Assembly: GCF_010725885.1 (NCBI RefSeq)
Contig: NZ_AP022600.1
Span: 4,588,001 to 4,652,000 of the forward strand
Direction of reading: 5' to 3'
Origin: Mycolicibacterium tokaiense
Lineage (GTDB): Bacteria > Actinomycetota > Actinomycetes > Mycobacteriales > Mycobacteriaceae
Length of the DNA stretch: 64,000 nt
Part shown: positions 53,354 to 64,000 of the stretch, one piece after another
Layout of the letters: every line of letters begins with the position of its first letter
How positions within the stretch are numbered: the stretch's first letter is position 1
The notes under the pieces: model-generated
Database searches by the model: none
Told to the model about the DNA's origin: nothing
What the model saw: only the letters and a program-made list of their open reading frames with translations
Translations under genes and position numbers: made by a program

Positions 53354-53381
53354 CGGGCTCGACCTTGGTCGTCGAGTCCTT

Positions 53382-53408
53382 GGCTCGTGCACCGCGGCTC
53401 GTGCACCG
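53382..53408. repeat. Two tandem copies of a 13-bp word
   Basis: GGCTCGTGCACCG occurs at 53382-53394 and 53396-53408, one base apart, in the 264-bp gap between nadC and the HNH gene. Nothing else is recognised in that gap apart from the promoter at its right end. Confidence 0.6.
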
Positions 53409-53604
53409 GTCGTGACGCGTCAGCGCTGTGCTGGGCGCAGAACGTCGAGACGGCCCGCGAGGGGTGTCGTCGGGTCACTGCGAGATGCACACGCTGCGGC
53501 GTCGTTGTCACCAACGCCAAATCGGTATCCCTGTCTGGTCGGCACACAGTCTGGACTTCATCCACAACTGGCTATTTTTGCTGGCAGGCGCGGTGCGACG
53601 ATGA

Positions 53605-53625
53605 TAAAATCGAATGTATGTTCGA
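53605..53625 (+). promoter_or_regulatory. LexA SOS box over -10 and start codon of the HNH gene
   Basis: TCGAAT-GTAT-GTTCGA at 53610-53625 matches the mycobacterial SOS box TCGAAC-N4-GTTCGA with one mismatch. The -10 TAAAAT (53605-53610) shares its last T with the box, and the ATG (53618-53620) lies within it, 7 nt beyond the -10, so the message is probably leaderless and LexA would cover the start point. Confidence 0.85.
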
Positions 53626-55270
53626 AGGATGCGATCCCGGAGCGCTGCTCACCGAGGTGGAATCTTCCCGCCTTGATGAGTCCGCGGTGTGGGCGCATCG
53701 GATGGCCGCCATCGCTGCGTTGTTGGCTCAGCGGATGAACGAGGGCTACGACCAACAAGCCCTGTTGCCCGACGGCGACCCCGGTTTCGGGTTGATCTCC
53801 GGGTTCGTGCGCACCGCCGCCGAAGTCGGGCCCGCGCTGGGGGTGCCGCCGGCGGTGGCCATGACGATCGTGGGCTATGCCGATGCCCTTGATGAGCGGT
53901 TGCCGCAGATCTACGGCCTGCTGGCCTCCGGGCGGTTGGACTGGGAATCGACAAGAACCATCATCAATCGCACCGCCAACGTCACCGAGGACGCCATCAA
54001 AGACCTGGACCGGAACCTCGCCGCGAAGATCGCGACCTGGGAGTGCTGGTCCCGTACCCGGCTGCAGGGTGCGGTGGATCGGGCGATCTTGCATGTGGAT
54101 CCCGAGGGTGCGAAAGAACGCCGCGTCGCCGCCGACACCGAACGCCGAGTCAGCGCGAAGGCGCTGCCCAATGGGATGGGTGAGATCCGGCTCTACGCCG
54201 GCGCTCCGGTGATCGCCAAAGTGGATGCCCGGCTGGATCAGATGGCCAAGGCGGTGTGCGCCCAGGATCCGCGAACGTTGGTGCAGCGCCGCGTGGATGC
54301 GGCGGAGGCCATCGCCGACGGCAGCTTTGTGTTGGCGTGCGCGTGTGGGCGTGAGGACTGCCCCGCCCCCAGACCCGAACCCAACACCACGCCGGCGGCG
54401 GCGGCGCAGTACGTCATCAACGTGATCGCCCCGGCCGCCACCGTCACCGGCGACAGCGACGAACCTGGCTTCCTGCAGGGCTACGGCGTCATCGACGCCG
54501 ACCAAGTCCGAGAACTCGTTGACCAGCCGGGCACCGTGTGCCGCGATGTGCGCAATCCTGACACCAACCCCACCGCGGCGACCGAAACTCGCGACGGCAC
54601 CTCGGTGCTGCTGCGCCACAGCTGGTCGGCGGCGATGGACCGCTGGGTGCGGGTGCGGGGGTTGACGTGTTCGTTCCCGTTCTGCAACCAGCCCGCCTGG
54701 AACGCGGACCTCGATCACAGCATCCCGTTCAACCATCAACATCCACTCAGCGGTGGCTGGACCGCCGGGTTCAACCTGGATCCGAAATGCCGCACCCATC
54801 ACCGGATCAAGACGTTCCTCACCGGCGAGGGCGGCTGGACGACCAGACAACTCACCGGCGGCACCATCGAGTGGACCTCACCCACGGGGCGCACGTACCG
54901 GTGCACCCCGGATGGGGCGGAGTTGTTCGACGACCTCGCCGAGGCGTGTCGCCCGAAACCGTGGACCCGACCGCGGGACCCCCAGGTTGAGAAAGCCACC
55001 CGGATCGCTGCCGCCCGCGCCGGGTTGGCCGCCAAACAGGCCGCCAACCAGCAGACCCGGTGGATCAACCAGGGGCGGGCGCATGAGATCAAGCAGCGGG
55101 GGCGGCGCAACGACGTCCGCTTCAAGCGACTGGTCCTCAGTGGCAGGCGCCGCACCGCCAGCTGGTGTCCCTGGATCAACGACCCCTGGGAAGACGAATC
55201 CATTACCGCCGACTGGCGACCACCGCCCCCGCCGCCACCGCGCGACGACGATGACGAACCACCCTTCTGA
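53618..55270 (+). CDS. DUF222/HNH endonuclease domain protein (13E12 repeat family)
   Basis: A 550-residue member of the mycobacterial 13E12 family. The N-terminal DUF222 region (LAQRMNEGYDQQALLPDG through KALPNGMGEIRLYAGAPVIAKVDARLDQMAKAV) is followed by an intact HNH domain: CSFPFCNQPAWNADLDHSIPF, GWTAGFNLDPKCRTHHRIKTF, with paired Cys and the DH...N...HH residues. The C-terminus is basic, then Pro/Asp-rich. ATG 53618 is set by the leaderless promoter; an open extension to 53387 is not credible. The family is known for SOS boxes; its role in DNA damage or mobile-element biology is unsettled. Confidence 0.92.
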   Translation: MFEGCDPGALLTEVESSRLDESAVWAHRMAAIAALLAQRMNEGYDQQALLPDGDPGFGLISGFVRTAAEVGPALGVPPAVAMTIVGYADALDERLPQIYGLLASGRLDWESTRTIINRTANVTEDAIKDLDRNLAAKIATWECWSRTRLQGAVDRAILHVDPEGAKERRVAADTERRVSAKALPNGMGEIRLYAGAPVIAKVDARLDQMAKAVCAQDPRTLVQRRVDAAEAIADGSFVLACACGREDCPAPRPEPNTTPAAAAQYVINVIAPAATVTGDSDEPGFLQGYGVIDADQVRELVDQPGTVCRDVRNPDTNPTAATETRDGTSVLLRHSWSAAMDRWVRVRGLTCSFPFCNQPAWNADLDHSIPFNHQHPLSGGWTAGFNLDPKCRTHHRIKTFLTGEGGWTTRQLTGGTIEWTSPTGRTYRCTPDGAELFDDLAEACRPKPWTRPRDPQVEKATRIAAARAGLAAKQAANQQTRWINQGRAHEIKQRGRRNDVRFKRLVLSGRRRTASWCPWINDPWEDESITADWRPPPPPPPRDDDDEPPF

Positions 55271-55282
55271 GCCGGACCTGGC

Positions 55283-55918
55283 TCAGGCAGTCGCCGCACG
55301 CCGCACGAACGCCAGCACCACGGCCGCCGTCGCGAACAGGCCGGAGAACGTCCGGTTGACGGCGCGTTGCTGGCGGGGGGTGGACAGCCAGCCCAGCAAC
55401 CGGGACGCCAGGCCCGCGTAACCGCCCATCACCACCAGGTCCACCGCCACCATGGTGAACCCGATCGCCAGGTACTGCGCCAGCAGCGGTGCTGCAGGGT
55501 CGACGAACTGCGGGACCACCGCCAACAGGAACACCAGGCCCTTGGGGTTGGTCAGATTGACCAGCGCGCCGCGGGTGATCAGGGCCGTCGCGCCGGCGGC
55601 GCCAGCAGGCGACATCTGCGTCCGCAGATCCGCCCCGGCCAGCCGCCACTGCCGCACCGCCAGATAAACCAGATAGGCCACCCCCAGCCACTTGATGACC
55701 GTGAAGGCCAGCGCCGAGCTCGCCAGCGCAGCGCCCAACCCCACTGCGACCAGCGCCAACTGCACCATCAGCCCGATCTGCAGGCCCAGAATCGTCCAGT
55801 AGGTGCGGCGCACACCGAGGGTCAGCCCGGTGGCCATCGACAGGATCGCACCGGCGCCCGGCGACACACTGATGAGGATCGAGGCGCCCACGAAGGCAAG
55901 CCAGACTTCCCACTCCAT
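55283..55918 (-). CDS. LysE/RhtB-family amino-acid exporter
   Basis: A 211-residue inner-membrane protein with five or six helices. [45 protein letters not shown] is the family opening with the SPGPG-type motif (here SPGAG); [22 protein letters not shown] is the second conserved block. It probably exports an amino acid or derivative. ATG 55918 is preferred to a GTG/ATG extension of 12 residues. Convergent with the HNH gene and divergent from hisD. Confidence 0.9.
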   Translation of the reverse strand: MEWEVWLAFVGASILISVSPGAGAILSMATGLTLGVRRTYWTILGLQIGLMVQLALVAVGLGAALASSALAFTVIKWLGVAYLVYLAVRQWRLAGADLRTQMSPAGAAGATALITRGALVNLTNPKGLVFLLAVVPQFVDPAAPLLAQYLAIGFTMVAVDLVVMGGYAGLASRLLGWLSTPRQQRAVNRTFSGLFATAAVVLAFVRRAATA

Positions 55919-55997
55919 GGCGGGAGTCTGGCAGTGGCGAACACCGCAGTTCAATCAATTTTCATTCAGGTGCCCCGATCAGGGACAATCGACGGTG

Positions 55998-59075
<3,078 letters not shown>

Positions 59076-59079
<4 letters not shown>

Positions 59080-59693
59080 CAGCCAAAGTCGTGGTGCTGG
59101 ACTACGGGTCCGGCAATCTGCGATCGGCGCAGCGCGCGGTGGAACGCACCGGAGCAGACGTCGAGGTCACCGCTGACCCGGGTGCGGCGGCCGAGGCCGA
59201 CGGACTGCTGGTGCCCGGCGTGGGGGCATTCGAGGCCTGCATGACCGGGCTCCGCGCGATCGGCGGGGAGAAGATCATCGCCGACCGGTTGCAGCGCGGC
59301 CGGCCGGTGCTCGGGGTGTGTGTCGGGATGCAGATCCTGTTCGCCAGGGGCGTCGAGTTCGGGGTCGAATCCACCGGGTGCGGTCAATGGCCCGGAGCCG
59401 TCACGCACCTGGATGCGCCGGTCGTCCCGCACATGGGCTGGAACACCGTGCAGGCACCGGCCGACAGCGTGCTGTTCCGGGGGCTGGATTCGCAGACCCG
59501 GTTCTACTTCGTGCACTCCTATGCCGCCCAGGACTGGGCAGGCAACCCCGATGCCTTGCTCACCTGGGCCCGGCATCACGTGCCGTTCCTGGCGGCCGTC
59601 GAGGACGGACCGCTGTCGGCGACACAATTTCATCCGGAAAAGAGTGGTGACGCCGGCGCGACACTGCTCGCCAATTGGGTTGAGGGACTGTGA
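59076..59693 (+). CDS. hisH: Imidazole glycerol phosphate synthase, glutaminase subunit
   Basis: A 205-residue class I glutamine amidotransferase feeding ammonia to His[18 protein letters not shown] opens the fold; the catalytic Cys is in [11 protein letters not shown] and the His-Glu pair in [10 protein letters not shown]. Start is GTG 59076, overlapping the hisB stop by 4 bp; a longer open frame upstream is the shifted hisB sequence. It overlaps hisA by 4 bp. Confidence 0.96.
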
Positions 59694-60427
59694 CTTCTCT
59701 GATTTTGTTGCCCGCCGTCGACGTGGTGGACGGCAAGGCGGTGCGGCTGGTGCAAGGCCAGGCCGGCAGCGAGACCGACTACGGTTCGGCGCTCGACGCC
59801 GCGCTGCAGTGGCAGAGTGACGGCGCCGAGTGGATCCACCTGGTGGACCTCGACGCCGCGTTCGGCCGCGGGTCCAACCGCGAGCTGCTGGCCGAGGTGG
59901 TCGGCAAGCTCGACGTGGACGTGGAACTGTCCGGTGGCATCCGCGACGACGAGTCGCTGAGGGCCGCGCTGGCCACCGGGTGCCGCCGGGTCAACCTGGG
60001 CACCGCGGCGCTGGAGAACCCGGTCTGGTGCGCCAAGGCCATCGCCGAGCACGGCGACAAGGTGGCGGTGGGCCTCGACGTGCAGATCGTCGACGGGCAG
60101 CACCGCCTGCGCGGGCGCGGCTGGGAGACCGACGGCGGGGACCTGTGGCCGGTGCTGGAACGCCTCGACGGTGAAGGCTGCTCGCGGTTCGTCGTCACCG
60201 ACGTCACCAAGGACGGCACCCTGACCGGGCCCAACCTGGAGCTGCTCTCGGCGGTGGCCGCGCGGACCGAGGCCCCGGTGATCGCCTCGGGCGGTGTCTC
60301 CAGCATCGAGGACCTGGTGGCCATCGCCACGCTCACCGGGGAGGGCGTCGAGGGCGCCATCGTCGGAAAGGCGCTCTATGCGGGTCGTTTCACCTTGCCG
60401 GAGGCTCTGTCCGCGGTCAGCCGATGA
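59690..60427 (+). CDS. hisA: ProFAR isomerase (HisA/PriA)
   Basis: A 245-residue TIM barrel. [30 protein letters not shown] and [17 protein letters not shown] carry the first catalytic Asp; [20 protein letters not shown] the second; [13 protein letters not shown] binds phosphate. Actinobacteria lacking trpF use this protein, PriA, also for phosphoribosylanthranilate isomerisation, so it probably serves tryptophan synthesis too; no trpF is visible here. Start GTG 59690. Confidence 0.95.
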   Translation: MTSLILLPAVDVVDGKAVRLVQGQAGSETDYGSALDAALQWQSDGAEWIHLVDLDAAFGRGSNRELLAEVVGKLDVDVELSGGIRDDESLRAALATGCRRVNLGTAALENPVWCAKAIAEHGDKVAVGLDVQIVDGQHRLRGRGWETDGGDLWPVLERLDGEGCSRFVVTDVTKDGTLTGPNLELLSAVAARTEAPVIASGGVSSIEDLVAIATLTGEGVEGAIVGKALYAGRFTLPEALSAVSR

Positions 60428-61230
60428 CCGATTTTGCCGCGCTGGTCGCCGAGGCGTCGACGATCCTGGACGGCGTGGTCGACCGGTTCCTGGTCGGTCA
60501 CCGCGCCGATTCGGCGGTCAGTAAGAAGGGCAACGACTTCGCCACCGAGATCGACCTGGCCATCGAGCGCGAGGTGGTTTCCGCGCTGACCGAACGCACC
60601 GGTATCGAGGTGCACGGCGAGGAGTTCGGCGGCGCCCCTGTCGATTCCGATCTGGTGTGGGTGCTCGATCCGATCGACGGCACGGTCAACTACGCCGCCG
60701 GCTCGCCGATGGCCGGGATCCTGCTGGGATTGATGAGTCACGGCGAACCGGTCGCCGGGCTGACCTGGCTGCCGTTCACCGACCAGCGTTACACCGCCGT
60801 GGTGGGCGAGCAGCTGTTCGTCAACGGCGAGGTTCAGCCGCCGCTGGAATCGCCGACCCTCAAGGACTCGATCCTGGGCTTCGGCACGTTCAACGTCGAC
60901 TGGCGCGGGCGCTACCCGGGCCGGTACCGCCTCGCGGTGCTGGAGAACATGAGCCGGGAGTGCTCGCGGCTGCGCATGCACGGCGCCACCGGGGTGGACC
61001 TGGCCTTCGTGGCCGACGGAATTCTGGCCGGCGCAGTGACGTTCGGTGATCATGTGTGGGATTACGCCGCCGGTGTGGCCCTGGTCCGTGCGGCCGGTGG
61101 CATCGTGACCGACCTGACCGGCGAGCCGTGGACGCCGGCGGCCAGTTCCGCACTGGCCGCCGCCCCGGGTGTGCACGGGGAGATCCTCGACATCGTGAAA
61201 TCGGCAGGCGACCCGGAGGACTACCGATGA
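60424..61230 (+). CDS. impA: Inositol monophosphatase-family phosphatase
   Basis: A 268-residue Mg-dependent phosphatase, the Rv1604 (ImpA) counterpart. Metal ligands are in HGEEFGG and [13 protein letters not shown]; the C-terminal [15 protein letters not shown] is the second family signature. It lies inside the his operon with 4-bp overlaps on both sides, so histidinol phosphate is a plausible substrate besides inositol phosphate; M. tuberculosis has a separate hisN. Cytosolic. Confidence 0.92.
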   Translation: MTDFAALVAEASTILDGVVDRFLVGHRADSAVSKKGNDFATEIDLAIEREVVSALTERTGIEVHGEEFGGAPVDSDLVWVLDPIDGTVNYAAGSPMAGILLGLMSHGEPVAGLTWLPFTDQRYTAVVGEQLFVNGEVQPPLESPTLKDSILGFGTFNVDWRGRYPGRYRLAVLENMSRECSRLRMHGATGVDLAFVADGILAGAVTFGDHVWDYAAGVALVRAAGGIVTDLTGEPWTPAASSALAAAPGVHGEILDIVKSAGDPEDYR

Positions 61231-62015
61231 CCGTTGCGGACAGCACTCTGGCCACCCGGGTGATCCCGTGTCTGGACGTCGACGCGGGCCGGGTCGTCAA
61301 GGGGGTGAACTTCGAGAACCTGCGTGACGCAGGCGATCCCGTCGAGCTGGCGGCCGTCTACGACGCCGAGGGCGCCGATGAGCTGACCTTCCTGGACGTC
61401 ACGGCGTCGTCGTCGGGCCGGGCCACCATGCTCGAGGTGGTCCGCAGGACGGCCGAGCAGGTGTTCATCCCACTGACCGTCGGTGGGGGAGTGCGTGCGG
61501 TCGCCGATGTGGACGTGCTGCTGCGCGCCGGTGCGGACAAGGTGTCGGTCAACACCGCTGCCATCGCCAGGCCGGAACTGCTGGCCGAGATGTCCCGACA
61601 GTTCGGCTCCCAGTGCATCGTGCTGTCGGTCGATGCCCGCACCGTGCCGCCCGGGGAGGCTCCGACGCCGTCCGGGTGGGAGGTCACCACCCACGGCGGG
61701 CGCCGCGGCACCGGCATCGACGCGGTCGAATGGGCCAGGCGTGGCGCGGAACTCGGTGTCGGTGAGATCCTGCTGAACTCGATGGACGCCGACGGCACCA
61801 AGGCCGGGTTCGATCTGGCCATGCTGGCTGCGGTGCGCGCCGCGGTGACGGTGCCGGTGATCGCCAGTGGCGGCGCCGGCGCGGTGGACCACTTCGCCCC
61901 CGCCGTGCACGCCGGTGCCGATGCGGTGTTGGCGGCCAGCGTCTTTCATTTCAAGGAGCTGACCATCGGTCAGGTCAAGGCGGCCATGGCCGCGGACGGG
62001 ATTTGTGTGCGATGA
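61227..62015 (+). CDS. hisF: Imidazole glycerol phosphate synthase, cyclase subunit
   Basis: A 262-residue TIM barrel that uses HisH ammonia to form IGP and [33 protein letters not shown] contains the first catalytic Asp; [41 protein letters not shown] and [16 protein letters not shown] follow, the last with the second Asp. ATG 61227 overlaps impA by 4 bp. Confidence 0.97.
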   Translation: MTVADSTLATRVIPCLDVDAGRVVKGVNFENLRDAGDPVELAAVYDAEGADELTFLDVTASSSGRATMLEVVRRTAEQVFIPLTVGGGVRAVADVDVLLRAGADKVSVNTAAIARPELLAEMSRQFGSQCIVLSVDARTVPPGEAPTPSGWEVTTHGGRRGTGIDAVEWARRGAELGVGEILLNSMDADGTKAGFDLAMLAAVRAAVTVPVIASGGAGAVDHFAPAVHAGADAVLAASVFHFKELTIGQVKAAMAADGICVR

Positions 62016-62356
62016 GCCTGGATCCCGCGATCGCCGCCCGGCTCAAGCGCAACGCCGACGGGCTGTTCACCGCTGTGGCGCAGGAGCGCGGTTCCGGTGA
62101 TGTGCTGATGGTGGCGTGGATGGACGACGACGCCCTGGCCCGAACCCTGGCCACCCGCGAGGCCACGTATTTCTCCCGATCGCGTGGTGAGCAGTGGGTC
62201 AAGGGTGCGACGTCGGGGCACACCCAGCATGTGCACTCGGTGCGCCTGGACTGCGACGGCGACACCGTGCTGCTGGTGGTCGACCAGACCGGCGGTGCGT
62301 GCCACACCGGCGATCACACCTGCTTCGACGCCGACGTGCTGCTGCCCTCGGAATAG
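62012..62356 (+). CDS. hisI: Phosphoribosyl-AMP cyclohydrolase
   Basis: A 114-residue monofunctional zinc enzyme. [44 protein letters not shown] is the core; metal ligands are in [10 protein letters not shown] and [12 protein letters not shown]. No HisE domain is fused. ATG 62012 overlaps the hisF stop by 4 bp. Last gene of the operon in the window. Confidence 0.97.
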   Translation: MSLDPAIAARLKRNADGLFTAVAQERGSGDVLMVAWMDDDALARTLATREATYFSRSRGEQWVKGATSGHTQHVHSVRLDCDGDTVLLVVDQTGGACHTGDHTCFDADVLLPSE

Positions 62357-62402
62357 CGCAACCGACCGGTGGCAGCGGCCCGGGCGCGGTAGTGTCCGCT
62401 CC

Positions 62403-63524
62403 GTGGGAAGTTCACGGTTGTTCACCATGGTTGCCGTCGTCGCGCTCGCCCTGGCGGGGTGTGCGCCTCCCGAGAAAGAGAGCAGCAGCACCCAGTCCGA
62501 GGGCGGTGTTGATGCCAGGACCGCCACCTCCGCCGAGGACTTCGGCGGCATGGATGCCCTGGTCGAGGCCGCCAAGGCCGAGGGCGAGCTCAACGTCATT
62601 GCGCTGCCGCCGGATTGGGCGAACTACGGCGAGATCATCAGCACGTTCTCGGACAAGTACGGGATCAAGGTGAACTCGGCGCAGCCCGACGCCAACAGTC
62701 AGGACGAGATCAACGCCGCCAACCAGCAGAAGGGCCGCAGCACCGCCCCCGATGTCTTCGATCTCGGTCAGGCCATCGCACTGGCGAACACGCAGATGTT
62801 CGCGCCGTACAAGGTGGCCACCTTCGACGACATTCCCGAGCAGTTCAAGGACCCCGACGGCACCTGGGTCAACGACTACGGCGGCTACATGTCCATCGGC
62901 TACGACTCGTCGAAGGTCCCCGACGTCACCGCTGTCGCGGACCTGCTCAAGCCGGAGTTCGCGGGCAAGGTCGCTCTCAACGGCGACCCCACCACCGCCA
63001 GCGCCGCGGCCAACGGTGTGCTGATGGCGTCGCTGGCCAACGGCGGGTCCGCCGACGATCTGGCCCCCGGCGTCGACTTCTTCCGCCAACTCAAGCAGGC
63101 CGGCAACTTCCTGCCGGTGGACCCGACGCCGGCGACCATCGAGTCGGGTCAGACCCCTGTCGTCATCGACTGGGACTACCTCAACGCCGCCGAGACCGCC
63201 AAGCTGCCGAGCTGGAAAGTGTTCGTTCCCAACGATGCCCTGGTCGGGGGCTACTACTTCCAGGCCATCAACAAAGACGGCCCGCACCCCGCGGCGGCCC
63301 GGCTGTGGCAGGAGTTCCTCTACAGCGACGAGGGTCAGAACCTCTATCTCGAGGGCGGGGCCCGCCCGGTGCGCGCAGACACGATGGCCGAGGCCGGGAC
63401 GATCGACAAGACCGCGTTCGACGCCCTGCCGCCGGTCGACGGCACCCCGGTGATCCCCACGGATGAGCAGACCACCAAGAACGCCGAGTTCCTCGGTGCC
63501 AACTGGGCCGCGGCGATCGGGTGA
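62403..63524 (+). CDS. Extracellular solute-binding lipoprotein (Fe/polyamine/thiamine type)
   Basis: A 373-residue lipoprotein with signal peptide GSSRLFTMVAVVALALAGC ending in an LAGC lipobox. The mature protein is a type II periplasmic-binding fold: MDALVEAAKAEGELNVIALPPDWANYGEIISTFSDKYGIKV, APDVFDLGQAIALANTQMF, DYGGYMSIGYDSSKVP, and FYSDEGQ-like QEFLYSDEGQNLYLEGGARPV near the end, as in SBP_bac_6/AfuA-type proteins. Ligand could be iron, a polyamine or an organophosphonate. No permease or ATPase gene follows; the next gene is convergent 13 bp away. Start is GTG 62403. Confidence 0.85.
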   Translation: MGSSRLFTMVAVVALALAGCAPPEKESSSTQSEGGVDARTATSAEDFGGMDALVEAAKAEGELNVIALPPDWANYGEIISTFSDKYGIKVNSAQPDANSQDEINAANQQKGRSTAPDVFDLGQAIALANTQMFAPYKVATFDDIPEQFKDPDGTWVNDYGGYMSIGYDSSKVPDVTAVADLLKPEFAGKVALNGDPTTASAAANGVLMASLANGGSADDLAPGVDFFRQLKQAGNFLPVDPTPATIESGQTPVVIDWDYLNAAETAKLPSWKVFVPNDALVGGYYFQAINKDGPHPAAARLWQEFLYSDEGQNLYLEGGARPVRADTMAEAGTIDKTAFDALPPVDGTPVIPTDEQTTKNAEFLGANWAAAIG

Positions 63525-63537
63525 CCCGCAGCGTCGG

Positions 63538-64000
63538 TCAGTCGATCCGGACGTCCTGGCGCACCAGTTCCGCTTGGACGGCGTCGATCTCGACGTCGGC
63601 GAAGGTCCGGCCGGTCCGGATCGACAGGGCGGCGGCCACGCCGGCGCCCTGACCGGTGACCGCGCAGCACGACATGTTCCGGGTTGCCGCATGAGCTATC
63701 CGGTCACCGCCGGTGGCACGCCCGGCCACGATCAGATGGTGCACGGACTTCGGCAGCAGTGACCGGTAGGGGATCTGCAGGTAGCGCCCGGTGGTCGGCA
63801 GCACCAGGACGCCGTAGCCGTCGATGAACTCGGGGTAGATCCCGATGCTGTCGTCGAACCGGCCCTGATGGCGTACATCCGCTTCGGTCAGGTTGTAGAC
63901 GGCATCGATCTTGCGGGTGTCGCGGATACCGATCGTCATACCGAAGTTGCGCAACCGGGCGGTGCGGCAGCCCGGGGTGTAGCGGCGCAGGGCCTCGATG
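63538..64000 (-). CDS. FAD-dependent oxidoreductase, C-terminal part (truncated by window end)
   Basis: The frame is open to the last base, so the N-terminus is missing. The visible 153 residues include RNFGMTIGIRDTRKIDAVYNLTEADV, IPYRSLLPKSVHHLIVAGRATGGDRIAHAATRNMSCCAVTGQGAGVAAALSI, which is the end of the FAD_oxidored family (FAD contact through the GRATGGD/GQGAG loops). The internal TTG at 63954 is not a real start because homologous sequence continues upstream of it. Substrate unknown. Confidence 0.82.
   Translation of the reverse strand, partial: IEALRRYTPGCRTARLRNFGMTIGIRDTRKIDAVYNLTEADVRHQGRFDDSIGIYPEFIDGYGVLVLPTTGRYLQIPYRSLLPKSVHHLIVAGRATGGDRIAHAATRNMSCCAVTGQGAGVAAALSIRTGRTFADVEIDAVQAELVRQDVRID

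Noticed and set aside
53387..53617. N-terminal extension of the HNH protein by 77 codons
   Set aside because: The -10 element, SOS box and ATG at 53618 place the transcript start at the ATG; the extension is Cys-rich and unlike the family N-terminus.

Overview
The window is high-GC actinobacterial DNA. Gene content and order match a mycobacterium: an MmpL transporter, a FadD25-type fatty acyl-AMP ligase, a T-box-controlled ileS, dinB, ansA, lspA, dnaE1, ilvA, treZ-treY-treX, bioA-bioF-bioD-bioB-bsaP, nadA-nadB-nadC and hisD-hisC-hisB-hisH-hisA-impA-hisF-hisI all appear in the order of the Mycobacterium tuberculosis Rv1520s to Rv1606 segment. Several insertions absent from that species, and catabolic genes typical of environmental mycobacteria, point to a rapid-growing or environmental mycobacterium (Mycolicibacterium-like). 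No species is assigned. No tRNA, rRNA, CRISPR array or transposase gene was seen.

Layout. (1) 1-11.3 kb is a lipid/glycolipid accessory block: a truncated MmpL exporter with an acidic repeat tail, two family 2 glycosyltransferases, a three-gene DrrABC-like ABC exporter, a FAAL, a seven-helix membrane protein, a small HTH regulator and a stand-alone protein resembling only the C-terminal half of an NRPS condensation domain. (2) 11.3-14.9 kb holds the T-box leader, ileS and an S4-domain protein. (3) 14.9-20.3 kb is an alditol/ketose catabolic module (Zn-dehydrogenase, DeoR regulator, sugar-binding lipoprotein, class II aldolase, FGGY kinase) inserted between ileS and dinB, with three related inverted repeats upstream of its transcription units. 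(4) 20.3-31 kb is core housekeeping: dinB, ansA, lspA, an RluD-type synthase, rarD, a SecDF-head-like protein, dnaE1 and ilvA. (5) 31-33 kb is a two-gene insertion, an FxbA-like formyltransferase plus a TupA-like ATP-grasp protein, behind a probable IdeR iron box. (6) 33-41.4 kb holds the glycogen-to-trehalose genes treX-treY-treZ and an OafA-type acyltransferase. (7) 41.5-47.7 kb is the biotin regulon, with two BioQ operators and the divergent bioQ repressor gene. (8) 47.7-53.4 kb holds a lipase, the NrtR-like repressor and the nadABC operon under a perfect palindrome. (9) 53.6-55.9 kb has an SOS-box-controlled DUF222-HNH (13E12 family) protein and a LysE exporter. (10) 56-62.4 kb is the histidine operon, with consecutive genes overlapping by 4 bp. 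(11) At the right edge are an orphan substrate-binding lipoprotein and a truncated FAD-dependent oxidoreductase.

Three pathways are laid out with their likely local regulators and operators: biotin (BioQ), de novo NAD (NrtR-like) and the sugar module (DeoR). Other control is read directly from sequence: a T-box for ileS, an IdeR-like site for the formyltransferase pair and a LexA box on the HNH gene. Several genes (dinB, bioA, bioQ, nrtR, the HNH gene, possibly dnaE1) have a TANNNT -10 element about 6-9 nt before the start codon, the layout of leaderless mycobacterial transcripts. All functional calls rest on reading motifs and on knowledge of families; no database search was run.
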